Counted from the stretch's first letter, positions 1 through 8,989 are shown. The stretch is DNA of 22,246 nt from Chara braunii (GCA_003427395.1 BFEA01000045.1:4477009-4499254), one strand, 5' to 3'. Notes: generated by a model from the letters alone, not told the origin. A program made the numbers and translations.

Positions 1-63
1 AAAAAAAAAAAAAAAAAAAAAAAAAAGAAGGGGTGATCCCCTTCTTTTATTTTTTATTTTTTT
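1..63. repeat. Poly(A)/T-rich foldback at the window edge
   Basis: A run of 26 A is followed by GAAGGGG-TGAT-CCCCTTC (27-44) and then by a T-rich tract (45-62) broken by two A. The A-run can pair with the T-rich tract, so the whole block forms one inverted repeat with a 4-nt loop and about two mismatches, cut by the window start. It could be a real hairpin (for example a transposon end) or an assembly foldback at a contig end. The sequence alone cannot separate these. Confidence 0.8.
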
Positions 64-162
64 GATTCTGTTGATTAGGACCGGCATGGAAATTGCAGTT
101 TGGTGGTCTGCCTGCGTTTCCCTCCCACCCAGCCCCCTGTCTGTTTCCTCAGCTTGGTAAGT

Positions 163-239
163 GCCACGTCAGCAGGCCACGTCCGTAGCAGTGCCACGTC
201 AGCAGGCCACGACAACAGTGCCACGTCAGGGCCACGTCA
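163..239 (+). repeat. Short tandem repeat with four GCCACGTCA motifs
   Basis: The 9-mer GCCACGTCA occurs exactly at 163-171, 193-201, 220-228 and 231-239, within decaying units of about 30, 27 and 11 bp. The reverse complement, TGACGTGGC, resembles the ACGT-core sites bound by plant bZIP factors; that is family knowledge, and binding here is inference. It lies 130-200 bp upstream of the gag start of element A, so it belongs to that element's leader or to the flank of an unseen 5' LTR. Confidence 0.75.
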
Positions 240-367
240 GCAGTACCGCGTCATCAACACCGTACAGCTAACTGCAGCTTATGCTCTGACGCAGCAACCG
301 CATTGCAGCACGGGAAGGGCGGGCAGCCGCAGCAGAACAGCAGCTACCTCTGCCCCACCCCTCTGAA

Positions 368-1285
368 ATGGACACCCAGGGAAACCCCACGGTGGACAAT
401 GCCGCATCCGGCAGTCCACGTGAGGCGTGCAGCTCGAACCCCCCGGCCCCACAGGCCCAGCAGGAGGGTTCCACTGCGACTTCTGTGGGAACCCTCGACG
501 CTGCACCAGTCCTGCAGCAAGGAGAGACCACGACGGCCTTCCTGGCCCGCCTGGGCACCTACATGCAGCAAGTCCGAGAGGAGCAGCAACGCGAGGCGGC
601 AGCCGAAGCAGCACGCCTTAATGCCATTGCACGCGCAGAAGAGCAACGACGCCGGCAGCAAGCTGACGCCCCTGCCAACCACGACAAAGCTCGAAGAGAT
701 GTCGTGTTTGTCCTCATGCAGCAGGAAGCCGCTCATACCGCCGCACTCCAAGCATGGCATGTTGATCCGGCGGAAACGACGGGACCAACTACGGAGGACC
801 AGACTAAGTCAGCTCTCGCCAGCATGATGCGCCAAGTCATCCTCACTTGTAACTGGCAACAAGTGGAGCTGGCTTGGCAGGCACGTACCATTACTAAGTA
901 CGAGGAGACTCTCAAGAGCCTCCACGCCCGCCTTGACATGCTGGAGAAGGATGACGTGCCGCACAGGCACACGACATCGTCAAGCATTGAACCATCGATC
1001 CCCGAGCTGGAAGGACGGCTGGATCACCTAGTCGCGCTTGTCGGCAATTTGAATAGTTTCCGACACCCGACGACCATCAGCCAGCAAATAGCCGCCCTAC
1101 AAGCAGATCTGCGTCAACTGCAGCAGCAACCAACTGGGACCTGCAACAACGTGACGCCGAAACAATTCAAGATGCCGAAGTTCAGCATCGACAAGTTTGA
1201 TGACTACCACAAGGCGGATCCCATCAGTTGGTGGCAAGGGTTCACCAATGAGCTCTCCATCCACTTGGTCCCGCCCGAGTCTAAG
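368..1285 (+). pseudogene. Element A gag, N-terminal part (coiled coil, start of capsid)
   Basis: ATG at 368 opens a frame beginning MDTQGNPTVD. Residues about 50-115 are rich in Ala, Glu, Gln and Arg with heptad-like spacing, suggesting a coiled coil. The stretch near 265-300 (KMPKFSIDKFDDY, then WWQGF) looks like the start of a retrotransposon gag (capsid) domain. The frame itself stays open to 1402, but from about 1280-1290 the gag-like reading passes to another frame, so the last ~40 codons are probably read out of frame. Gag packages the RNA into cytoplasmic particles. I chose this ATG because it is the first in the frame and the N-terminus looks natural, but an earlier start cannot be excluded. 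Confidence 0.85.
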
Positions 1286-1704
1286 ATCTCAACGTCTACC
1301 TCTGCAGCACTGGTGCCAGCCAAGTGTGGCTCAACCATCTGGCTCAAACCGAGGGCGTCGAAGTCTCTAAGCTTCACACCAAGATCACTTGGGAGGCCAT
1401 GACTGAGAAGTGGCGGAAACGCTTCATCGTCGACGACGCTCAGGGAAAAGGCGTGAACTGGATCTTCAGCATGCATCAAGGCAGCCAGCCAACACTCAAA
1501 TGGCTAACCGAGTGGCAGAAAATCGTGACGATTCTAAATTTGGACATCCCATTCGTACATCTTCGTCGCGAACTTTTCCAGTGGTCAGTTGACGCGTTGA
1601 GCACGGCCCTTGGGGAGCGCAGCGTGTACACGGACTTCAACCAGATCGTGGAGAAGGCGCGCGAAGTCATCCAAACCAATTGGTGGGTAGTTAACGAGCG
1701 GTGA
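1286..1704 (+). pseudogene. Element A gag, capsid C-terminal part, frameshifted
   Basis: The gag reading resumes in a different frame with QVWLNHLAQTE, then ITWEAMTEKWRKRF, WLTEWQKIV and FVHLRRELF, a pattern of amphipathic helices typical of gag (Retrotrans_gag-like) capsid domains. It ends at a TGA (1702-1704). Readable gag-like residues (FVEKGKGPWPQQVAAVQG) continue directly past that stop in the same frame, so the TGA looks like a nonsense mutation and not the natural end. Joining to the upstream part needs one frameshift near 1285. Confidence 0.8.
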
Positions 1705-1717
1705 AGCCAACTGAATT

Positions 1718-2074
1718 TTGTGGAAAAGGGCAAAGGCCCGTGGCCGCAGCAAGTCGCTGCTGTCCAAGGAAATGGACGAGAACAACCAGGCGATGACTCA
1801 CGAGTCTAGTGAAGGAGACGGAGTCAACGCCCTTCTGCCACGACGCAACAACAACAACAACAATAACAACAACAACAAGGCAAAATTTGCATCAACAACG
1901 GAAGTCGGACAACCGAATGAGCCATGGAAGAAGTTCAGCCTCACGGAGGAGCAATACAAACTCCGCCAGAGGTGGAACTGTTGCTACTAGTGCAACAGCA
2001 CCAAGCATACAATGTCGCAATGCCCTGACAAAGGCAAAGAAGACGTTCGTCCACGGCAAAGCTCGGGAAACTGA
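1718..2074 (+). pseudogene. Element A gag C-terminus with CCHC zinc knuckle broken by TAG
   Basis: In this third frame an Asn run (AAC codons, about 1847-1876) is followed by WKKFSLTEEQYKLRQRWN and then a retroviral zinc knuckle. Cys codons at 1982 and 1991, His at 2006 and Cys at 2021 give exactly C-X2-C-X4-H-X4-C, the nucleocapsid RNA-binding motif. The second X position is a TAG stop (1988-1990), directly before the second Cys. The frame then runs to TGA at 2072. An aromatic residue is usual at that position, so TGG to TAG is a plausible single change (inference). Confidence 0.8.
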
Positions 2075-2094
2075 GCTTCGCGGGAAGTGAGGCA

Positions 2095-2475
2095 ACTCCA
2101 CTTCCTACTCCGCTGGACATTGTTGCATTGCTAGCAACCTCCTCCATGTCCGGGGAACATGCGTATGTCGCAAGTCTTCACGACTATGAAGACTATGTTG
2201 TCCAGCTGGTCCCGCCGTTGGACCAACCTCTCCACGTGCAAGGGTCTTATGCGTGAGCGACTTCATCACCATCGCCAAGCGAACCAGCGTCCTCGCCAAC
2301 ATCACTCGGGGACTCGTCGGTGTGGTCTAGACTTGAGGAACTCGACCCATTGACACCGGAGGACTTCCAATGGTTGCCTCTTCCCCCATCTGGTTCCTTG
2401 CCGAAGCCGCATTGCAACGCCCTAATGGCGGAGCTACGCAACTACTTGCACGCTGCAGTGTACCAACTCCGCTGA
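2095..2475 (+). pseudogene. Element A gag-protease linker
   Basis: A continuous + frame reads TPLPTPLDIVALLATSS, then LHDYEDYVVQLVP, and after one in-frame TGA (2254-2256) continues with SPSEPASSPTSL, LEELDPLTPEDFQWLPLP and MAELRNYLHAAVYQLR to TGA at 2473. The acidic, Pro/Ser-rich composition and position between zinc knuckle and protease fit the variable spacer of gag-pol polyproteins. The frame differs from both the knuckle upstream and the protease downstream. No enzymatic motif is seen. Confidence 0.6.
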
Positions 2476-2997
2476 TGGAAGACGGAGTAGCGGTTGTTGA
2501 CCTCCGCGAGTACATTGCGAAGATTGACCGCGAGTACGCCACGCAACGGTACGACGACACCGACGCGCCATTACTCTACGTCCGCATTCAGATCGAGAAG
2601 CCTTCGTGCAGCGCCTTGATTGATTGTGGAGCTACTCGCAACTACATCAGCCAGGATTTCATGACCCGCGCCGGCCTTGGGCCGCGCGTTCGAAGGAAAT
2701 CGCAGCCCGCTCAAGTCACGTTGGCCGACGGTCGTATGCACAAGTCCATTGACCGGTGCATTGACTCTGTCCCCGTGTACTTCGCCCCGCTTGCACGCGA
2801 GGCCATGTCCTTTGACATATTGGACACAAAGTTCGACATGATCTTGGGTATGTCATGGCTCCGAAGCGAGGACCACCCGGTGAACTTCTACCGCCGCACC
2901 ATTCACGTTCGTGACCGGAATAGGGTACTTGTGCCATGTACGGTCCCCCCACCTCATCCTTCGATTGGTTGTCACGTGGTCTCTGCGGCGAGCATTC
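2476..2997 (+). pseudogene. Element A retropepsin (aspartic protease)
   Basis: The frame carries ALIDCGATRNYIS, the single active-site Asp loop of a retropepsin (Asp codon at 2622-2624), followed by FDILDTKFDMILGMSWL, the hydrophobic-hydrophobic-Gly element of the second half of the fold, and then NPVNFYRR-like strand sequence ([14 protein letters not shown]). The loop has Asp-Cys-Gly where Asp-Ser/Thr-Gly is commonest; Cys variants occur in Ty3-like elements as far as I recall. The enzyme processes gag-pol. The same frame is open from 2370, but its part before about 2475 competes with the better linker reading. The frame breaks again near 2995-3003. Confidence 0.88.
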
Positions 2998-3698
2998 GAC
3001 TCCATCGCACGGAACGACGTGGAGGAAATGGGCATTTGTTTCTTGCACGCCCTCCCTCCTCCTGACGAGCCAGCGGCGGAACAGCCACCGGACCCACGCA
3101 CTGTACAGCTTCTTGACTCCTATGGCGACGTCTTTGAAGCCCCCGCTGGAATCGTACCGAATCGGCCAATTCGTCACGAGATCATCCTCGAAGACGGGGC
3201 TGTACCTCCGCGCGGATGTATTTACCGCATGAGCGAGGAGGAACTCAAAGTGCTTCGAACGCAACTCGAGGACCTCATTGATAAGGGCTGGATTCGCTCT
3301 AGCTGCTCGCCCTACGGTGCACCTGTTCTCTTCGTTCGGAAGAAGAACAAGGAGCTGCACTTATGCATTGACTATCGCAAGCTTAATGCTCAAACCATTA
3401 AGAATGTCGGCCCACTTCCACGCATCGACGACCTCAAATCCGGTTACCACCAGCTCGAGATCCATCCAAGAGATAGGTACAAAACGGCGTTCAAGACACG
3501 GTACGGGCACTTGGAGTGGATCGTAATGTCATTCGGCCTTATGAATGCCCCGGCCACCTTCCAAGCGGCAATGACAACGGAGTTTCGCGACATGTTGCAC
3601 CGGTTCGTGCTCATCTACCTCGATGACATCTTGGTGTATAGCCGAACTTTGGACGAGCACATCGTGCATCTACGTGCTGTTTTGGACAGGCTACGCAC
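2998..3698 (+). pseudogene. Element A reverse transcriptase with internal deletion
   Basis: The frame (open 2911-3771) carries the RT fingers and palm: [96 protein letters not shown] and the catalytic YLDD (codons 3616-3627). In Ty3-type RT about 15 residues normally separate PLPRIDDL from the motif-A DLxSGYHQ; here the two are fused at about 3427-3442, so a small in-frame deletion has removed the strand leading into the first catalytic Asp, although one Asp remains. A frameshift near 3690-3702 ends the readable RT. This copy is very unlikely to have RT activity. Confidence 0.92.
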
Positions 3699-4283
3699 GG
3701 CCAGTACAAGGCCAACCGAGCCAGGTGCGAATTCGCACAGCAAGAGCTCAAATACTTGGGCCACTTTGTGACGCCACAAGGCATCAGTCCGCTTGCGGAC
3801 AAGATCAAGGCCATTCCGGATTGGCCGGAACCGACCAACATCACGGAGGTTCGCTCTTTCATGAGATTGGTCGGGTACTACCAACGCTTCGTCGGAGGAT
3901 ACGCACGGATCGCCGCACCTTTGTCTAGATTGCAGTCTCCACAGGTGCCCTTCCAATTCACCGACGAAGTCCGCAGTTCGTTCCACAAATTGAAGACGGC
4001 GTTGCTCCTCACTCCCGTCTTGAGTATCTATGATCCCACCTTGCCTACGAGAGTGACTACGGACGCTTCCAGCTACGACATGGGTGCAGTTTTGGAACAA
4101 CACGACGGAGTAGACTGGCATCCGGTCGAGTACTTCAGCCAAAAGGTGCCTCCCATCAACTCCGTTGATGATGCGCGGAAGGAGTTGCTCGCGTTCGTCA
4201 CGGTACTCGAGCGTTGGCGACACTTCCTCCTCGGGCGTCGTAGGTTCACTTGGGTGACGGATAAGAACCCATTGACCTACTAA
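3699..4283 (+). pseudogene. Element A RT thumb/connection and RNase H, ends at a nonsense codon
   Basis: Reading resumes with [20 protein letters not shown] and [15 protein letters not shown], then the conserved VRSFMRLVGYYQRFVGGYA. RNase H follows: TTDASSYDMGAVL carries the first acidic residue, RKELLAF the Glu and WVTDKNPLTY the next Asp, so the three recognised acidic positions are present. The frame meets TAA (4281-4283) immediately after NPLTY, and clear RNase H/connection sequence continues in the same frame directly behind it, so the stop is a point lesion. RNase H removes the RNA strand during reverse transcription. Confidence 0.9.
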
Positions 4284-4698
4284 AAGATGCAAGACACGGT
4301 GAGCAGCACGATTGCTCGGTGGATGTACTTCATCGATCAGTTCGACTTCACACCGAAACACATTCTGGGCCTCTCCAACCGAGCCGCGGATGCTCTCTCG
4401 CGAAGATCAGATCTTTGCGCAGTGACTCACCACGCGTTCAATTTCGACGAAGCCCTTCATCAGCATTTTGTGCGAGAATACAAGTCCAATCCAGAATATG
4501 CCACGCTCTACGAGCAACTATCCACGGATCACCCGTCGGCCAGTCACTATCGCGTCGTCGATGGCTACTTGCTTCTTCACTCACGCGGCAAGGATTTACT
4601 ATGCGTCCCACACGACCGTCGCCTACAGACCCGCCTCCTCGGAGAGTACCATGACTCGAGACTCGCTGGCCATCTCGGCATCTCAACCGTACGATCGC
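4284..4698 (+). pseudogene. Element A RNase H end and integrase zinc-finger start
   Basis: In frame with the upstream RNase H beyond the TAA: STIARWMYFIDQFDFTPKHI and LSNRAADALSRR, the well-conserved end of the Ty3 RNase H region, then a spacer and LLGEYHDSRLAGHLG, which holds the two His of the integrase HHCC zinc finger. Shortly after the second His (about 4690-4700) the reading changes frame, so the two Cys are encoded in the next segment. The same frame stays open to 4931 but that part does not resemble integrase. Confidence 0.85.
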
Positions 4699-4699
4699 A

Positions 4700-5992
4700 A
4701 GACTTCGGCAACGATTCCGGTGGCCCGACCTCATCAGCGACGTCACTCGGTATTGCGACTCTTGCGAAGTTTGCCGACGAAGCAAACCCCGCAATCGCAA
4801 CCCCTACGGTGAGTTACGCCCGTTGCCTATTCCATGGGAACCCGGCCTCTCCATTGCTATTTACGTCATTGGCCCATTCCCTCGGGACCGCTTCGGGCAC
4901 GACGGCATTCTCACGGTCGTTGACCGATTGAGCAAGTACGCACGATTTCTTCCGTGCAAGTATTACGCCACGACTCCTGAACTTGAGCGCCTCTTACACA
5001 CCGGCTGGATTTGCGGCCACGGCGTTCTGGAAGACATCGTCAGCGACCTCAACACTTGTTTCATGTCGGCATTTTGGACCTCTCTCATGAAAGAGTCCGG
5101 CACCGAGATGAAACCAAGTTCGGCTCGGCATCCGCAAACGGACGGGCAGACGGAGCGGGCACATCAAACCGCTCAAGTAATGCTTCGCACACTCATCCGC
5201 ACGGATCAGAAGGATTGGGCGGAATGCCTCCCCGACATCGAATTCGCCTACAACACTTCAGTTCACCCAGCGATCGGCGTGACTCCGTTCGAGTTACACC
5301 ACGGTGGCCGGAAAGGCTGCATCTTCGCTGATCTTCCTTTTCCAAGGAATGTCGACATTGACGCCGCTTGTTCGCCCGCCTCCGTTCGAAAGTATAGGGA
5401 CTTGCTGGCTAAAGCCCGCGCCAACATGGAAAAGGCTCAATTCCGCATGCAACAGCAAGCTAACAAGCGTCGCGGGCCATGCCCCATCCACGCCGGCGAC
5501 CTTGTTTGGGTCTCCACGGAAGAGTTTGCACTCGAGCATGATGTATCCCGCGAGCTACTTCCGAAGTGGTTTGGACCATGGCCTGTCACATCAGCCGCGG
5601 GTGATGAGCCCGATGGCCCCTCATTTGTGATCGAAATCCCGCCTCATCTCACGGTGCACCCGGTTTTCCACGCCTCCAAGCTGGCCACATATACACCAGC
5701 CAAGAGCGACGACTTTGCGGGGCGACGATCACAGGACCCCCCTTCCATGGACGGTCATCAGGAAGTCGACCGCGTCATCACGCATTGCAAGCATGGCAAC
5801 AAGCCTGTGCAGTACAAAGTCACATTCAAGTGGTGCGACCCCGATGACACACGATTGATTTCCCGGGCAGCTTTGCGAGCCTCCTCGCCTGACATCTATG
5901 CCCATTATGAGAAGAAACGGCTAGCGACGGAAGCTGCACATTGCGAGCCTCCTCGCCTGACATCTATGCCCATTATGAGAAGAAACGGCTAG
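4700..5992 (+). pseudogene. Element A integrase catalytic core and chromodomain-like tail
   Basis: From about 4700 the frame reads RLRQRFRWPDL, then YCDSCEVCRRSKP, the Cys pair of the HHCC finger. The core has IVSD (Asp codon 5045-5047) and QTER (Glu codon 5153-5155) with exactly 35 residues between them, as in D-D-35-E integrases. At the first catalytic site, where Asp is expected before xxGPFP, the codon 4862-4864 is TAC (Tyr). Further on come HPVFHASKL, a typical GPY/F-region end, and EVDRVITHCKHGNKPVQYKV with FKWCDPDD, a chromodomain-like fold. In chromoviruses this tail directs integration to marked chromatin. The last ~16 codons are read out of frame because of a 68-bp duplication. An ATG at 4823 lies inside the domain and is not a natural start. 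Confidence 0.92.
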
Positions 5993-6008
5993 CGACGGAA
6001 GTTGCACA
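5873..6008 (+). repeat. 68-bp perfect-register tandem duplication in the pol 3' end
   Basis: Positions 5873-5940 recur at 5941-6008 with one visible difference (GCTGCACA versus GTTGCACA at the ends). Because 68 is not a multiple of three, the second copy is read in another frame and brings TAG at 5990-5992, truncating the pol C-terminus. The near identity indicates a recent event compared with the other lesions. Confidence 0.95.
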
Positions 6009-6078
6009 GCCTCCCACCCGGACATCAGTCCCTCCCTCCACCAGACAGCTTCGCCCTTGCAGGTAAGCTCGGTCTTTC

Positions 6079-6091
6079 AAGGAGGGGGGAG
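6079..6091 (+). other. Polypurine tract of element A
   Basis: A 13-nt run of purines (AAGGAGGGGGGAG) lies directly before a TGTGG that fits the start of an LTR. In LTR retrotransposons this tract survives RNase H and primes plus-strand synthesis. Its position, about 85 bp after the end of pol, is as expected. Confidence 0.85.
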
Positions 6092-6645
6092 TGTGGCATA
6101 CTCCGTACCACACGGGCCCAACAAAGCCCAACCTGGTAGACTAAGGGTCCGTAGGAGTAGAGCATGTGTTGTTTCAGCCTAACAGCCTGAAACGAGGACC
6201 TACAGACCCTATGTCGTTTCGGCCTCCAGCTTCAAAATGACAGGCCATTTTTCAGGCCCTCGCAAGATCGACCTACCCTGAAACTCTAGCACCAGACCGG
6301 GGTTTTAGCTCAGGCCATGATGGCCTATTTTGTGGAGCGTCAACCCCAGGGTCTGGCACGTTTTGGCATAGGCACGAGCAGCCTCTCGGACGGGCCAGCA
6401 CTATATAATGCTGACCCGCCCTATAGGTTGCAGGCAGTTCCCAGGCACTTCACGTGCAAAGGGCAGGAGGTAGTCTTCAGGACTCGACAGCGGCACTCTG
6501 GAGGAGTAGTAGCGATAGCAGTAGTCTTCAGCGCTGGGCGCTAGTAGGAGAGAGAGATGGTTGGCGGAGGCCAGGGATACTCACCTGTGGCCCCATAGCT
6601 CCAGCTTTGTCTTCGATGTACCTGCAGCAAGGCGCCACCTTCACA
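6092..6645 (+). repeat. 3' LTR of element A (right boundary tentative)
   Basis: The block begins TGTGGCATA right after the polypurine tract and contains a TATA box at 6402-6408. It is non-coding and rich in short palindromes: GTGTGG/CCACAC at 6091-6113, GTTTCAG/CTGAAAC at 6171-6193, and AGGCCAT-G-ATGGCCT at 6312-6326. I end it at TTCACA (6640-6645), which would give TGTG...CACA termini, just before a GA tract; without a second LTR this end is a guess and it could run to about 6749. Confidence 0.7.
6402..6408 (+). promoter_or_regulatory. TATA box of the LTR promoter
   Basis: TATATAA lies about 310 bp into the LTR, within CACTATATAATGCTGACC. Retrotransposon LTRs carry the RNA polymerase II promoter at the U3/R junction, so transcription would begin roughly 25-35 bp downstream, near 6430-6440 (inference). 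Confidence 0.65.
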
Positions 6646-6647
6646 GG

Positions 6648-6746
6648 TTAGAGAGAGAGAGAGAGATTGAGTTCTTCTTCTTCCTCCTCTAAGTCCACCA
6701 TCTTTTCCTCACCCTCTCTCCCCCTGACTTCTCTGTATCTACCAGC

Positions 6747-6817
<71 letters not shown>
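6648..6817 (+). repeat. Two (GA)n microsatellites flanking a short spacer
   Basis: A short GA run (about 6649-6665) is followed by about 84 bp of CT/TTC-rich sequence and then by an almost perfect (GA)n array at 6750-6817. The spacer may be the end of the LTR or the flank. Nothing in it looks coding. Confidence 0.9.
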
Positions 6818-6820
<3 letters not shown>

Positions 6821-6822
6821 GC

Positions 6823-7743
6823 GACATTGGGATTTGATGACATTTGGGTTCAGACTCAGCATCGGGATTCAGACCTTTGGCGAGGGATTATTTGGGACTG
6901 TATCGAAGACTGGTGTTGACGACATTTCCATCTTCCCCCGCCCCTTCGTCTAATCCCCCGCTTCTTCATCTGTGCATGACCGGGGACTGACGCATTCTTC
7001 CCGTGTAAGCGTCAGCCCCCTTCACACCATGGAATGATGATGATGCATGTTGGGTCTGCATGGTAGCTTGATTGATCGGATCATTGGTATCTAAGCCTTC
7101 CGTTGTGCTATCTTGTATCTGGCGAGAAAGGTCGGTTCTTGGTCTGGTCTGCACCGTTAGGGTATGCAACAGCATGTGAGAGAAGGAAGAAGGGGAAGCC
7201 ATGGCTATGGTGGACCTGTTGTTGTGTCAGCAGTAAGAGGGAACTTAAGATATTGATTCTGGTTCATCCACTCATTGTTGGTGACATTGGGATTTGACGA
7301 CATTTGGGTTCAGACTCAGCATCGGGATTCAAACCTTTGGCGAGGGATTATTTGGGACTGTATCGAAGACTGGTGTTGACGACATTTCCATCTTCCCCCT
7401 CCCCTTCGTCTAATCCCCCTCTTCTTCGTCTGTGCATGACCGGGGACTGACGCATTCTTCCCGTGTGAGCGACAACCCCCTTCACACCATGGAATGATGA
7501 CGATGAATGTTGGGTCTGCATGGCAGCTTGATTGATCAGATCATTGGTATCTAAGCCTTCCGTTGTGCTATCTTGTATCTGGCGAGAAAGGTCGGTTTTT
7601 GGTCTGGTCTGCACCGTTAGGGTATGCAACAGCATGTGAGAGAAGGAAGAAGGGGGAAGCCATGGCTATGGTGGACCTGCTGTTGTGTCAGCAGTAAGAG
7701 GGAACTTCAGAGATTGATTCTGGTTCATCCACTCATTGTTGTT
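6823..7743 (+). repeat. Two-copy tandem duplication, unit about 460 bp
   Basis: Copy 1 is 6823-7282 and copy 2 is 7283-7743; both begin GACATTGGGATTTGA and end TCATCCACTCATTGTTG. They are highly similar, with scattered substitutions and a one-base length difference. A short reverse-strand open frame is shared by both copies, but most of the nucleotide differences I compared change the amino acid, so it is not under visible protein constraint. No RNA gene, LTR signature or domain is recognised. Confidence 0.95.
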
Positions 7744-7821
7744 ATTATTATTGGAAGAAGTCAAGGATGCGGAGGAAGGTGGAGAGAGAAGGGGGGATTT
7801 GTCATTCGTCTTGCTGGTGTA

Positions 7822-7851
7822 CTTCTTCTTCTTCTTCTTCTACTTCTTCTT
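7822..7851 (+). repeat. Short (TTC)n tract
   Basis: CTTCTTCTTC repeats with one interruption (TAC). Confidence 0.85.
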
Positions 7852-7996
7852 TGGTCTCTATCTCTTTGCAAGTGCTTTCAATTCTTTCGCAATTGGGTGG
7901 CATTGTCTTTCCTCGTGAAATTGCACTTTGGAAGTGACCAGGATCGTAACCATTGGAATCGGAGCGGACTGACTTGCTGGCGAGAGGTGTTAGTCA
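7852..7996. other. Unassigned spacer
   Basis: Sequence between the TTC tract and the telomere-like block. No coding, RNA or repeat signature seen. Confidence 0.5.
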
Positions 7997-8064
7997 CCCT
8001 AACCCTAATTCCGAATTAGGTTAGGGCTAACGTAATCTCGGATTAGGGTTGGAGGTTAGGGTTA
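7997..8064. repeat. Inverted telomere-like repeats
   Basis: CCCTAACCCTAATTC (7997-8011) faces GAATTAGGTTAGGG (8013-8026) across one base, forming a near-perfect palindrome with one bulge. A further G-rich strand follows at about 8042-8064 (ATTAGGGTTGGAGGTTAGGGTTA). The core TTAGGG/CCCTAA is telomere-like but too short and mixed in orientation to be a telomere; it is best called an interstitial telomeric relic, or chance. Confidence 0.65.
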
Positions 8065-8065
8065 A

Positions 8066-8989
8066 GAGGGGCAGTAAGGTATGTGGATGTTGCCCCCACC
8101 TGGTTAGGTCATGTAGGGTCGACATCAGACCTAATGAGGTTGCTTGAGTGATTGAATGGGGTGGCGAGGCACAAAGGAGGCTAATTGGAGTAAGTGAGAG
8201 GGAGTAGAGAGTGAGAGGTAATCACGCCTGGAATTTGGACTTCAAGAAGACATTGAGTGACTTATGGGCTTCCCATCAAGAGGGAGACTTGACCGGAGGC
8301 TGCCATATCTGCATCAAAGAGTTGCAAGTTGCTACTTTGGTCTTTAACATCGACGGAGGATCTAGTCTTGTAACATGGGTGTAGGAAGGCCCTCTTAGCG
8401 TGCCAAGACACTTCGTGTAGTGGTAGCTAGGGGTCAGGAGGACCTACGAGAGAGGGGGGTGAGTCGTTATTCATCTTTGGAGGCTGGGCGTCAAAGGCAA
8501 GTGTCGTGTGACTTGGGTATGCCCGTGGGTGGTTGCTTGGTGCTTCATGGCCTGTTGGGGTCTTGTAGCACGCTGAGGCGTGTACACGGGCCCTTTTTCT
8601 TAGGGCCCGACGACTGTTAGGGGCCCCGAGGCTGCACACAATTTTTTGGCTGTGCAACCTGGTGAAACGTTGGCGCCTCAGGGAAGGGTGCGCCGGCTTG
8701 ATCGTCATCTGTTTGTACGCATGTTGAGTGTCGAGAAAGACAAGCCTAATTGCATTGACATCAGAGCTGGTTCCCGTTGTCTTGTCGTCGTCATCCACGT
8801 CATCGCCGTCGGCGCTGAGGAGCGGAGAGAGTGCCACGTCAACGCCTCAGGGAAGGGTGCGCCACGTGAGGTTGCCCGCACGCCAGAGGGAGGAGACCGA
8901 TCGGCGCTAGAAAGAAGATAAGCACCGCCATGTCAGCCGTCAAGTCCGACGTTGCCCCCGACCGCGCTGCTGTGGAGCGCGGGATTTCA
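8066..8989. other. Unassigned intergenic sequence
   Basis: About 0.9 kb without a recognisable gene. The phrase GCCTCAGGGAAGGGTGCGCC occurs twice (about 8677-8696 and 8844-8863), and one GTGCCACGTCAA (about 8831) recalls the motif repeated at 163-239. Open frames here are short, overlap on both strands and contain no recognisable domain. Confidence 0.5.

Larger units (their letters stand above)
64..6645 (+). mobile_element. Element A: degenerate Ty3/gypsy chromovirus-type LTR retrotransposon, 5' LTR missing
   Basis: The domain order gag, CCHC knuckle, protease, RT, RNase H, integrase, chromodomain-like tail, polypurine tract, LTR is that of Ty3/gypsy (Metaviridae) chromoviruses. Integrase lies after RT, which excludes the Ty1/copia order. 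All coding pieces are on the + strand and successive pieces fall in different frames. A 3' LTR is recognised from the polypurine tract, a TG start and a TATA box. No matching 5' LTR, primer-binding site or target-site duplication is visible, so the left boundary given is nominal and the right one (a CACA before a GA tract) is tentative. The many independent lesions make it an old, non-autonomous copy. Confidence 0.93.

Noticed and set aside
303-827. Overlapping open frames on both strands across the gag region
   Set aside because: Shadows of the gag frame; compositionally Pro/Arg/Ser-rich with no domain.
2716-3360. Reverse-strand frames opposite protease and RT
   Set aside because: Antisense shadows of well-identified pol motifs.
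6966-7662. Short reverse-strand protein present in both copies of the 460-bp duplication (MLLHTLTVQTRP...)
   Set aside because: Of about eight base differences compared, about seven change the residue, so there is no sign of protein selection.
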